6,070 nt of DNA from Sulfurimonas sp. (GCA_030646745.1 JAUSKV010000217.1:1-6070); one strand, 5' to 3'. Counted from the first letter of the stretch, positions 1-6,070 are shown. Numbers and translations: made by a program. The notes: generated by a model not told the origin, from the letters alone.

Positions 1-1884
1 TGTTCAATGCATTTGGGTGACAAAGAGAGTTTTAGATACTACATAGATTTAGCATATGCCTACCTACCAAATGAAATTGATTCTCCTCTCTACTCCTATT
101 ACTACACACTTATAAATTACTATAACGGTAACTATCTTGAAGCATTAAGCGCTCTTAAAAATCCTACCTCTGATGAATATCCTGAAGTTCAAAAACATTT
201 AGGTGCAAAAATTAATTCTCTTTTTGAGAATAATAACGATGCAATAGAGACGATAAAAAAAGAGTTTGACAAGAAAGATGCCTTTAGTATTGGTCTCTTG
301 TATGCAAGAGTTGGGGACACCGTCTCTGCGCAAAAGTACCTACAAGATGCGATTCAAAATAATATTGAACCTGCGAAGGCACAATTAGCGCTTGGTCTTG
401 TAAATATTAAAGCAGGTTTTGTTGCAAAGGGTGCGATAGATATAAAAACTGTAACAGATTCTTTTCCAGATGAAGCATACAATCTTTTTCCTATAAAAGT
501 AGTACTGAAAGATTCCCTTTTTGAACCAAAAAAAGCACAACAACTCTTTAAAAACAAACTTGAAAACTCTAAATCACTCAATTATCAGAAAATATTTTAC
601 TTCTCTCCATACAAAGTATTTAATGCGGATAAAACTATAAATTATATACGAAAAGGCAACGCCAATATGTATATAGATAATATAGACTCGGCAACTGAGT
701 ACCTTGAAAAAAGCGCTTCATCTTCTGCAGTAAATTATGGAATAGCAAAAGCGATAAAAAAAGCTCTCACTTTTAGAATCAGAGAAGCTAATGAGGAGTT
801 AGACGAGCTAGTTAAATTACAACCAAAACACTCAATCCTACACTATAACTTAGCGCTTACGTATGCACAGATGGGGAACATGCATGATGCTCATGCGCAC
901 TTTTTACGCTCTTATTACCTAGATGCAAAAAATTATCTCTCAGGTATCTTTGCGATTATGACTGGTCAACTTATAAATAAAGAGCATACTAAATTAACCT
1001 CAATAATCAAAGAAGCGATACAACAAGAAGAACATGATGAAAACATGGATTTATACACTACTCTCTTAAATATAAGTGAAAACGATTTACTTTCAAGCGT
1101 CGATTGGCTTGATAATAGCTATAAACAGAGACCACTCTATTTAGCACTAGATGTTATCATTTCTCAAGGTTTAAATAAACAAGATACTGCAAAAACATCC
1201 TCTGAAAAATTAACTGCCCTTCTTCCAAATGATATATTGCCGCACATGATGTATATTGATGCCCATTTCGGTGATTTAAAAATAACCGATTATGCGAAAG
1301 AGGTACAAAACTACTTAAAAATCCAAAAATTTGATTTCAACGATCTCTATTATGGTCCACAAATCGTAAGATATTTATATATTCAACAGAACCTTATCAC
1401 GGGTAAACTCTTCTTTTTAAGAGAGCAGCTCAAGCATGTCTTAGATGCTACAACAGAAAATCCATACGAGATTATAAGTGCCTTAGCTTTAGCCTCTCTT
1501 TATGATAAAGCATATGAAGAGTCATTTACCCTTTATAACCAGCTGATTGATGAGTTAAAAATAAGAGATGCAGATACGCTCTTTTTGGGCGCAGTTGCAT
1601 CAATCGCTGCAAAACACAATGAAAATGCTGTTGCTCTTTTAGAGTTATCAAAATTGCAAGATACAGACTTTTTAGAGAGCAGATTTGCATTGGGGCTTTT
1701 ATATCTTGAATTACAAAACCATGATGGGGCAGTTATTCAACTGCTAAAAATTGGAGACAATGGATTCAGTTCTGAATTCTTTAACTTTGAAATAGATTCA
1801 AATAAATTACTCTATGAATTTCAGAAAAAAGAGAATAGTGCAAACCATAAGAAAGAGGATACAAATAGAACTAAAGCAAATTAA
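1..1884 (+). CDS. TPR-repeat protein, 5'-partial (possibly PflB-like flagellar motor protein)
   Basis: The frame is open from base 1 (Cys-Ser before the first Met at 7) with no upstream stop, and no ribosome binding site is visible, so the true start is probably outside the window. At least 625 residues are present, ending in TAA at 1882-1884. The protein is a helical repeat solenoid. Counting from Met7, TPR-like units are clear at about 92-119, 217-240, 276-309 (the most canonical: 34 residues with N-L-A, Y-A-x-M-G and A-x-x-H-F positions) and 557-586. Degenerate helical pairs fill the gaps. The last ~18 residues are a charged, Lys/Asn-rich tail. No enzymatic motif or membrane segment is visible in this part. 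TPR solenoids act as protein-binding scaffolds. In Campylobacterota a long TPR protein with an N-terminal membrane anchor, PflB (about 800 residues), helps build the stator ring of the flagellar motor. The length and repeat pattern would fit, but the anchor would lie outside the window, so I give no symbol. It converges with the psd-like gene. Confidence 0.85.
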   Translation, partial: CSMHLGDKESFRYYIDLAYAYLPNEIDSPLYSYYYTLINYYNGNYLEALSALKNPTSDEYPEVQKHLGAKINSLFENNNDAIETIKKEFDKKDAFSIGLLYARVGDTVSAQKYLQDAIQNNIEPAKAQLALGLVNIKAGFVAKGAIDIKTVTDSFPDEAYNLFPIKVVLKDSLFEPKKAQQLFKNKLENSKSLNYQKIFYFSPYKVFNADKTINYIRKGNANMYIDNIDSATEYLEKSASSSAVNYGIAKAIKKALTFRIREANEELDELVKLQPKHSILHYNLALTYAQMGNMHDAHAHFLRSYYLDAKNYLSGIFAIMTGQLINKEHTKLTSIIKEAIQQEEHDENMDLYTTLLNISENDLLSSVDWLDNSYKQRPLYLALDVIISQGLNKQDTAKTSSEKLTALLPNDILPHMMYIDAHFGDLKITDYAKEVQNYLKIQKFDFNDLYYGPQIVRYLYIQQNLITGKLFFLREQLKHVLDATTENPYEIISALALASLYDKAYEESFTLYNQLIDELKIRDADTLFLGAVASIAAKHNENAVALLELSKLQDTDFLESRFALGLLYLELQNHDGAVIQLLKIGDNGFSSEFFNFEIDSNKLLYEFQKKENSANHKKEDTNRTKAN

Positions 1885-1894
1885 GATGTTACGC

Positions 1895-1920
1895 ATTCAA
1901 ACGAACATGTCCGTTTGAAT
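1895..1920. repeat. Hairpin-forming inverted repeat just after the TPR gene
   Basis: The arms ATTCAAACG (1895-1903) and CGTTTGAAT (1912-1920) are perfect 9-bp complements. Between them, 1905-1910 (ACATGT) is itself a palindrome, so the whole 26-nt element is symmetric except for one A/C pair (1904/1911). It begins 11 nt after the TPR stop codon. No T-tract follows (the next bases are GGCAGGG), so it is not a classical intrinsic terminator, though it could protect the 3' end of the mRNA. Its right arm overlaps the first 5 bases of the downstream direct repeat, so it may be part of the same element. Confidence 0.7.
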
Positions 1921-1947
1921 GGCAGGGACAAATTGTTCCTACAACCC
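1916..1947 (-). repeat. REP-like element, copy 1 of a direct doublet
   Basis: This is a 32-bp sequence repeated without mismatch at 1984-2015. It contains an imperfect palindrome, AGGGACAAATTGTTCCT (1924-1940), that pairs throughout with one G-T wobble. On the minus strand it reads GTAG (1942-1939) running into the palindrome. That is the layout of REP sequences mobilised by RAYT (Y1-type) transposases: a GTAG-type tetranucleotide at the foot of an imperfect hairpin. Copy identity and hairpin are seen directly. REP identity is inferred; no transposase is in the window. Confidence 0.6.
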
Positions 1948-1983
1948 TCTCTGACAATGTGATGTATGAAAAGAAAAATACAA

Positions 1984-2015
1984 TGAATGGCAGGGACAAA
2001 TTGTTCCTACAACCC
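1984..2015 (-). repeat. REP-like element, copy 2 of a direct doublet
   Basis: This copy is identical over 32 bp to 1916-1947, in the same orientation, with a start-to-start distance of 68 bp and an unrelated 36-bp spacer (1948-1983). The palindrome lies at 1992-2008 and the minus-strand GTAG at 2010-2007. The flanks differ from those of copy 1: there is no second long hairpin upstream. The 32-bp unit is therefore the conserved core, not the product of a simple duplication of a longer block. It lies in the gap between convergent genes, a usual place for REP-type elements. Confidence 0.6.
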
Positions 2016-2042
2016 CCTAAAGCTACAAAACAAGAGAATAGT

Positions 2043-2067
2043 TTTTCGCATAGCGAAAATGTTTCTT
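2043..2067 (+). terminator. Possible weak terminator hairpin for the TPR gene
   Basis: A perfect 7-bp stem, TTTTCGC (2043-2049) and GCGAAAA (2053-2059), encloses a 3-nt loop. On the plus strand it is followed by the T-rich stretch TGTTTCTTT. On the minus strand the stem is flanked by A/C bases with no proper T-tract, so plus-strand use is more likely. The stem is short and AT-rich and lies about 160 nt past the TPR stop, so this is a tentative call. Confidence 0.3.
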
Positions 2068-2115
2068 TAATAAAAACTCTGTTTTTTGAGAATTACAAAG
2101 CGACTTAAAGTCATT

Positions 2116-2751
2116 TTACTTAGAAAAGTAGCCTATAAGTGATTCAGACGCTGTGACTTCTTGTCCTACACCGATATTGAGCCTAAAATTTTGAGGAAGA
2201 TAAAGAGTTGTAACACCGTTAATCATAAGACCGTATCTTAAAGATTGAAGAAGATTTTGACCCTCTGAAATTCCTATTTTAATCTCATCTACACTACACT
2301 TGAGCATGTGTAAAACTTTCATTTTATTAGATTTTTCATCTTCAAATACAAGCTCTGCATGTTCATTTATTTTTTTTGCCAAAACACCGATTTTAGAGAG
2401 TCTTGCACCTCTTTTTATATTCACTGATTTGAGAGAGGAGTTGAATGGCACTCGCAAAAAAGCGACATCAAAATAGCTACTTTCAATTTCAATTTTATAG
2501 GCGTACTCTTTGTTATCAATCTCTTCTATTGACAACACAACCCCATCCACAGGGCTCACAACACTATTTTTTTCATAAATTACTGTTGCTCTTTCTGGAT
2601 TTCTATAGATAAATACAAAAAAGAGTAGTGCAAAGAAAGCCATAAACTCTAAAATTTCAAAATCTAATACAGCAAAAATGGCAAAAAGGAGAAGCGAGCA
2701 ACCAATATATTTTAGTCCCTCTTTGGCTACAGGGGAAAGATTATTTCTCAT
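2116..2751 (-). CDS. Phosphatidylserine decarboxylase-like membrane protein, probably inactive
   Basis: This 211-residue protein has the length of the short Psd family. Two hydrophobic segments (about 16-30 and 34-49) are followed by Y-R-N-P-E-R (49-54), matching the family's F-F-R-(D/N)-P-x-R. The PVDG motif (67-70) keeps the catalytic-type Asp69. The C-terminal stretch R-Y-G-L (172-175) to L-Y-L-P (183-186), then G-V-G-Q (194-197), follows the family's GLIRFGSR/LYLP/VGQ pattern. The residues that make the enzyme work are missing: the DVH motif reads D95-V96-A97, and the Gly-Ser self-cleavage pair that yields the pyruvoyl group reads G179-V180 with no serine nearby. It is therefore probably a non-catalytic homologue at the inner membrane. 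Its ATG lies inside the end of ftsH (11-nt overlap), implying translational coupling. C. jejuni and H. pylori carry a similar gene here, followed by pssA, which is absent in this window. The family call is strong; the inactivity is inferred from unaligned motif comparison. Confidence 0.88.
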   Translation of the reverse strand: MRNNLSPVAKEGLKYIGCSLLLFAIFAVLDFEILEFMAFFALLFFVFIYRNPERATVIYEKNSVVSPVDGVVLSIEEIDNKEYAYKIEIESSYFDVAFLRVPFNSSLKSVNIKRGARLSKIGVLAKKINEHAELVFEDEKSNKMKVLHMLKCSVDEIKIGISEGQNLLQSLRYGLMINGVTTLYLPQNFRLNIGVGQEVTASESLIGYFSK

Positions 2752-4723
2752 CTCTATGCTCTTCTTTAGACATTGTTGCGTCTTGCTTTAGCTCTTCTTC
2801 TATATCATTTGTAACATTAGAAACTTTTGATTTCATGTTGTTCTCTTTTTCAAAATGAATAATAATCTCTCGAACCTCTTCACCCGTAATGTTTTCTTTT
2901 TTGTAAAGAAGTGCCACCATCTCTTCGACTGCGCCCTTATACTCATTGAGTCTCGCTACGACAGCGATGTATCGCTCAGCTAAGGATGTCTTAATAAACT
3001 CATCCATGTTCTCTGCCATTTTGTCACTGTACTCACGCGAAACCTGCTGTGCACCACCCAAAAATGAGTGTCTCTGTTTCTCTAAAACCATCAATCCTGC
3101 AACATCCGTCATTCCATAAACCTGAACCATTGATTTAATAATCTCTGTTGCTCTTTCAAGGTCGTTTCCTGCACCCGTAGAAATTTCACCGATAAAAACC
3201 TCTTCGGCCGCTCGCCCACCCAAAAGAACATCCACTTCTGCAAAAAGTTCATATTTTTGCATCATAAACTTATCTTCTTCAGGCTTGTTGAGTGTATATC
3301 CGAGTGCGGCAAGTCCACGAGGAACTATGGAAACTTTAGAGACTTTCTTTGCACCATCTGTTGTTTCCGCTAAGAGCGCATGCCCACTCTCATGATACGC
3401 AACAATCTTCTTCTCTTTAGGATTAATTCGGCGAGATTTTTTAGCAAGCCCTGCGATGGCTCGCTCAACTGCCTCATATAAATCTTTTTGTTTTACGGTT
3501 TTTTGGCTTTTTCTTCCAGCCAAAAGAGCAGCTTCATTTACAATATTTGCTAAATCTGCGCCCGCCAAACCTGCTGTCAATCTTGCAACTTCTTCTAGCT
3601 CAACATCTGCATCCATTTTTACATTCTTCACATGTACATTTAAAATTTTTATACGACCTGCAAAATCCGGTTTGTCAACTAAAACCTGTCTGTCAAAACG
3701 CCCTGGACGAAGAAGCGCTTGGTCAAGAACCTCTGGTCTGTTTGTTGCTGCCAAAATAATAATCGGAGTATCTGTTCCAAAGCCGTCCATTTCGGCTAAA
3801 AGCTGATTAAGCGTCTGCTCTCTCTCATCGTTTCCGCCCATCATGCCGCCGGCAGCACGACTTTTACCTATTGCGTCAATCTCATCTATGAAGATAATAC
3901 TCGGAGCATCTTTTTTGGCTTGTTCAAACAAATCACGAACACGGGCAGCACCGACGCCCACAAACATCTCTATAAAACTAGAACCGCTTACAGAAAAGAA
4001 CGGAACATCCGCCTCTCCTGCAACAGCTTTTGCCAAAAGTGTTTTACCGGTTCCGGGGCTTCCTACCAAAAGTACCCCTTTTGGAATTTTTGCACCGATT
4101 TCTACATATCTTGCAGGGTATTTAAGAAAGTCCACTATCTCTTGAACCTCCTCTTTTGACTCTTCAAAGCCCGCTACATCATCAAAATTTGTTTTAGGTT
4201 TTTCAGAATTAACCATCTTTTTTGAATTACCCATTCCCAAAAGACCGCTTCCCATGCTTTTTTGCATTCTCCCGGCAAAAAACATCCAAATACCTATGAT
4301 TATCAAAAACGGAAACAACCATCCAAACATTTCAGTAAACCAGTTTGTCTCGCTAAAACCTTGGTACTGTATGCCCTGTTTATCCAGTTCATCTACAAGT
4401 TTGGTATCGCCTTTTACTATTCTTGTCGTGTAAATCTTTCCATCCGCTGAAGTAGCTTTAATGTAGCTCTGTCCTATATCAACTTTATCTACACTTTTGG
4501 ATGCAACCAATGATTTCAACTCCGAGTAGCTTACCTGTTTTACTCTAGCTGAGTTTCCAGCAATCGCACCTTCTACTGCTCCATCAACACCAGCACCATT
4601 TTCTCCTATTACTACTTTAAATAATAAAATAACAGCAACAGAAAAAATTGCAAATGTTATCAGCGGATTTTTATTAAAAAAATTATTATCGTCGTTGTCT
4701 TTATTCGGAGTTTTTTTTGCCAT
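2741..4723 (-). CDS. ftsH: ATP-dependent zinc metalloprotease FtsH
   Basis: FtsH is the hexameric inner-membrane AAA+ protease that extracts and degrades damaged membrane proteins and unstable cytosolic regulators. The 660 residues fit the usual size (about 630-660). In order: transmembrane segment about 20-39, periplasmic domain about 40-130, second transmembrane segment about 131-150, AAA+ domain with Walker A GSPGTGKT (221-228), pore loop F254-V-G-V, Walker B ending D280-E281, and second region of homology from T327 with arginine fingers R339 and R342. The zinc protease domain has HESGH (444-448, catalytic E445), and D521 in A-G-N-D-L is the likely third zinc ligand. All key residues are intact. 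Just after the first membrane segment, residues 40-60 are rich in Gly and Ala. The C-terminal ~30 residues are charged and probably disordered. The ATG at 4723-4721 has AGGA (4736-4733) upstream, and the gap from the prmA stop is 15 nt. It is the third gene of the cheY operon, an arrangement shared with C. jejuni and H. pylori. Confidence 0.98.
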   Translation of the reverse strand: MAKKTPNKDNDDNNFFNKNPLITFAIFSVAVILLFKVVIGENGAGVDGAVEGAIAGNSARVKQVSYSELKSLVASKSVDKVDIGQSYIKATSADGKIYTTRIVKGDTKLVDELDKQGIQYQGFSETNWFTEMFGWLFPFLIIIGIWMFFAGRMQKSMGSGLLGMGNSKKMVNSEKPKTNFDDVAGFEESKEEVQEIVDFLKYPARYVEIGAKIPKGVLLVGSPGTGKTLLAKAVAGEADVPFFSVSGSSFIEMFVGVGAARVRDLFEQAKKDAPSIIFIDEIDAIGKSRAAGGMMGGNDEREQTLNQLLAEMDGFGTDTPIIILAATNRPEVLDQALLRPGRFDRQVLVDKPDFAGRIKILNVHVKNVKMDADVELEEVARLTAGLAGADLANIVNEAALLAGRKSQKTVKQKDLYEAVERAIAGLAKKSRRINPKEKKIVAYHESGHALLAETTDGAKKVSKVSIVPRGLAALGYTLNKPEEDKFMMQKYELFAEVDVLLGGRAAEEVFIGEISTGAGNDLERATEIIKSMVQVYGMTDVAGLMVLEKQRHSFLGGAQQVSREYSDKMAENMDEFIKTSLAERYIAVVARLNEYKGAVEEMVALLYKKENITGEEVREIIIHFEKENNMKSKVSNVTNDIEEELKQDATMSKEEHRDEK

Positions 4724-4738
4724 ATTTTTATTTCCTAT

Positions 4739-5563
4739 CTATTTTTTTAAGACAAGGGTTACCCACTCATCCTGAGCGATTCTTTGAACTATTTCACAAT
4801 CTTTGTAAAAATTTAAAACTTTTGCTTCATATTTATCCAATATTCCTGATAAAATCAAAATACCATCTTCTTTAAGTGCACTTTTTAAATCTTTTGCTAT
4901 AAATGTCAAAACATCCGCCACTATATTTGCAACGACTATGTTATATCTATTTTTAGAAAGGGAGCATGAGCCTTCCCATATATTTGAAAATTCAAGAGAG
5001 TTAATCTTTGCATTCACAATACTATTTTCAACAGAGATTATATCTGTGTCGCATGCATCAACAACTGCTCCGAGTTTCATCGCAGCTATTGCCAATATGC
5101 CGCTTCCGCAACCTACATCAATAAGTGTATCTCCGCTCTTTACATACTCTGAAATTGCTCTAAGTGATGATGCTGTTGTTGGATGGTGTCCAGTTCCAAA
5201 TGCCAAAGCCGGATCTATTACTATATTTATAAGCTCAGAATGAGGTTCATCCCAAGTTGGATGTATATAAAACTTATCAATTACAAGCGGTTCTATACTT
5301 TTTTGATAACTCTCTACCCAATCACTGTTTTTTTGTTTTGTTATTTTACACTCTAAATCTACACTCTGACTTAAAGCTTTTTGCAGGGCTTCGGCAAACT
5401 GTTCCAGTCCCCAAGCGATTGTTTCAAGCTCTTCTTCACTTCGGATAATAAATCCCTCATCACTCTCTTCAAAGCCTATTGGTATGGTATCTGATAAAAA
5501 ATCTAAAAAAAGAGAGTGATGGGATGAAACTTTAACACTTAATTCGTAGTAGTACTCTTGCAT
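4739..5563 (-). CDS. prmA: Ribosomal protein L11 methyltransferase
   Basis: PrmA is a cytosolic SAM-dependent enzyme that methylates amino groups (N-terminus and lysines) of ribosomal protein L11. The 274 residues are a little shorter than the E. coli enzyme (about 293). An N-terminal substrate-recognition domain (about 1-75) is followed by a linker and a Rossmann methyltransferase domain. Diagnostic motifs are AFGTGHHPTT (121-130), the SAM loop D149-V-G-C-G-S-G (149-155), acidic residues at the end of the next strand (C-D-T-D, 171-174), and the catalytic-type motif N213-I-V-A-D. The protein ends D-E-W-V-T-L, typical of the family. The ATG (5563-5561) overlaps the cheY TAA by one base (TAATG), with GGAG immediately before it serving as ribosome binding site, so translation is probably coupled to cheY. 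L11 methylation is usually dispensable in bacteria; its place between cheY and ftsH is conserved in related genomes but has no obvious mechanistic explanation. Confidence 0.96.
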   Translation of the reverse strand: MQEYYYELSVKVSSHHSLFLDFLSDTIPIGFEESDEGFIIRSEEELETIAWGLEQFAEALQKALSQSVDLECKITKQKNSDWVESYQKSIEPLVIDKFYIHPTWDEPHSELINIVIDPALAFGTGHHPTTASSLRAISEYVKSGDTLIDVGCGSGILAIAAMKLGAVVDACDTDIISVENSIVNAKINSLEFSNIWEGSCSLSKNRYNIVVANIVADVLTFIAKDLKSALKEDGILILSGILDKYEAKVLNFYKDCEIVQRIAQDEWVTLVLKK

Positions 5564-5937
5564 TACTCCGAAACACCCATTACGGCGCCAAGTTTTTCTT
5601 TTAATACCTGTGGAGTAAATGGTTTCACAATATAGTTATTTACACCTGCTTTAAGAGCAGTTATAACCTCTGCTTTTCCACCTTCTGTTGTTACCATGAT
5701 GATTGGCAAATCTTTAAAGCGAGCATCCGCGCGAACTTTTTTTACAAGCTCGAGACCATTCATCTCCGGCATATTCCAATCTGTAATTAACATGTCTATA
5801 TCTGGGTTAGCATCCATGGCAGCCCAACCTTCTAAACCATCTCCACCTTCTAGAATGTCTTTATAACCAAGACGAGCCAAAGTGTTTTTAATAATACGGC
5901 GCATTGTAGAGCTATCATCAACAACTAATAATTTCAA
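5563..5937 (-). CDS. cheY: Chemotaxis response regulator CheY
   Basis: This is a single-domain receiver of 124 residues with no output domain. When phosphorylated by CheA it binds the flagellar switch (FliM) and changes motor rotation. Conserved residues are the acidic pair D7-D8, phospho-acceptor D53 in D-W-N-M-P-E-M-N-G, T83, Y102 and K105, equivalent to D12/D13, D57, T87, Y106 and K109 of E. coli CheY. The segment N-N-Y-I-V-K-P-F-T is typical of Campylobacterota CheY. The start codon is TTG (5937-5935), although the first residue is given as Met. The next in-frame ATG (Met12) would delete the acidic pair, so TTG must be used, and AAGGA six bases upstream supports it. cheY is the first gene of the prmA-ftsH-psd-like operon, and a sigma-54 promoter lies directly upstream. 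No other che gene is in the window. Confidence 0.97.
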   Translation of the reverse strand: MKLLVVDDSSTMRRIIKNTLARLGYKDILEGGDGLEGWAAMDANPDIDMLITDWNMPEMNGLELVKKVRADARFKDLPIIMVTTEGGKAEVITALKAGVNNYIVKPFTPQVLKEKLGAVMGVSE

Positions 5938-5943
5938 TTAAAA

Positions 5944-5948
5944 TCCTT
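5944..5948 (-). promoter_or_regulatory. Ribosome binding site fixing the TTG start of cheY
   Basis: AAGGA on the minus strand lies 6 nt before the TTG at 5937-5935. This is a good Shine-Dalgarno at ideal spacing, and it supports the non-ATG start that keeps the D7-D8 pair of CheY. Confidence 0.85.
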
Positions 5949-5963
5949 TTTTTATAATATTGT

Positions 5964-5982
5964 TAGCATTTTTTGTGCCAAA
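5964..5982 (-). promoter_or_regulatory. Sigma-54 (RpoN) -24/-12 promoter for the cheY operon
   Basis: On the minus strand the sequence is TTTGGCACAAAAAATGCTA. The -24 element TTGGCAC (5981-5975) is perfect. GG (5979-5978) and GC (5967-5966) are separated by exactly 10 nt, as sigma-54 requires, and the -12 element is ATGCT against consensus TTGCT. A start about 12 nt downstream, near 5954, would give a leader of about 17 nt that still includes the AAGGA ribosome binding site. RpoN drives middle and late flagellar genes in Campylobacterota, so this would link cheY, and possibly prmA, ftsH and the psd-like gene, to flagellar assembly. Sequence and spacing are seen directly; activity is inferred. 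Confidence 0.7.
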
Positions 5983-5987
5983 TAGTA

Positions 5988-6020
5988 CCTAAATTTTGTT
6001 TATTTTTCTATTAATTTAGG
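5988..6020. repeat. Inverted repeat upstream of the cheY promoter
   Basis: The arms CCTAAATT (5988-5995) and AATTTAGG (6013-6020) are perfect 8-bp complements separated by 17 nt. The right arm overlaps the last codons of the upstream gene. It could be a binding site for a dimeric regulator, centred about 50 bp before the predicted cheY start, or an AT-rich hairpin at the end of the upstream transcript. There is no T-tract on the minus strand after it, so a standard terminator is unlikely. In an AT-rich region an 8-bp match could be chance. Confidence 0.4.
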
Positions 6021-6070
6021 AGTTTGAACATTTTTGCCAAGTCAAGTGTTCCCTCGTAGTAAGCTTTACC
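6011..6070 (-). CDS. C-terminal end of an unidentified upstream gene (3'-end fragment)
   Basis: Reading the minus strand in from the right edge, one frame gives 19 codons (G-K-A-Y-Y-E-G-T-L-D-L-A-K-M-F-K-L-L-N) and then TAA at 6013-6011, followed two codons later by an in-frame-independent TAG in the same stretch. The peptide looks amphipathic and protein-like, and the gap to the cheY start is 73 nt, so this is probably the tail of a co-directional gene. I do not recognise the family from so short a piece. The sigma-54 site downstream suggests that cheY has its own promoter, though read-through from this gene remains possible. Confidence 0.5.
   Translation of the reverse strand, partial: GKAYYEGTLDLAKMFKLLN

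Noticed and set aside
354..581. Minus-strand 75-codon open frame inside the TPR gene
   Set aside because: It is the antisense shadow of a long repeat-protein frame, with no motif or start signal supporting it.
1916..2015. The paired repeats as a minimal CRISPR array
   Set aside because: There are only two copies, no cas genes or leader are nearby, and the GTAG-plus-palindrome layout fits REP-type elements better.
2102..2112. Small palindrome GACTTAAAGTC just after the psd-like stop, as a terminator
   Set aside because: The symmetry leaves only a 1-nt centre, so usable pairing is about 3-4 bp, and no T-tract follows on the minus strand.
3456..4450. Several plus-strand open frames of 60-116 codons opposite ftsH
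   Set aside because: They lie antisense to a fully intact ftsH with all catalytic motifs, have unlikely amino-acid composition, and lack ribosome binding sites or known motifs.
5954..5959. Minus-strand TATTAT resembling a sigma-70 -10 box just upstream of cheY
   Set aside because: Transcription would start near 5947, inside the ribosome binding site, leaving almost no leader. The upstream sigma-54 elements fit the spacing much better.
5982..5987. Minus-strand TACTAT as an alternative sigma-70 -10 box for cheY
   Set aside because: There is no convincing -35 partner and such hexamers are common in AT-rich DNA. It cannot be excluded as a second promoter, but it is not strong enough to list as a feature.

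Overview
The window looks like a chromosomal segment of a Campylobacterota (epsilonproteobacterial) genome, most like a free-living Sulfurimonas-type organism. The evidence is the AT-rich, lysine/isoleucine-rich coding sequence, a CheY that closely resembles the Campylobacter/Helicobacter CheY, and the minus-strand gene order cheY-prmA-ftsH-(psd-like). That order is also found in Campylobacter jejuni and Helicobacter pylori (recalled from memory, not searched). The genus is an inference.

Layout, left to right: (1) 1-1884, plus strand: most of a long TPR (tetratricopeptide) protein whose 5' end lies outside the window. It may be a PflB-like flagellar motor protein, but that is unproven. (2) 1885-2115: a 231-bp gap between convergent genes. 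It holds a 26-nt hairpin, two identical 32-bp direct repeats 68 bp apart that resemble REP elements (GTAG followed by an imperfect palindrome on the minus strand), and a second small hairpin. (3) 2116-5937, minus strand: a compact operon read right to left as cheY (TTG start), prmA, ftsH and a membrane-anchored phosphatidylserine decarboxylase-like gene. The junctions are a 1-nt overlap, a 15-nt gap and an 11-nt overlap. (4) 5938-6010: a short intergenic region with a good sigma-54 (-24/-12) promoter correctly placed for cheY. (5) 6011-6070: the last 19 codons of another minus-strand gene.

How they work together: CheY signals to the flagellar switch, PrmA methylates ribosomal protein L11, FtsH is the membrane quality-control protease, and the last gene is related to phospholipid synthesis. 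The operon therefore mixes motility with stress and membrane housekeeping. The sigma-54 promoter suggests that at least part of its transcription is tied to the RpoN flagellar programme. The decarboxylase-like protein appears to lack both the catalytic histidine and the pyruvoyl-forming serine, so it is probably not an active decarboxylase. In C. jejuni and H. pylori the next gene is pssA; here it is absent and the repeat-bearing gap lies in its place.

I found no wholly new system such as a defence island, CRISPR array or mobile-element gene. The points most worth a second look are the degenerate Psd homologue, the sigma-54 promoter on cheY-ftsH, and the REP-like doublet at the point where synteny breaks.
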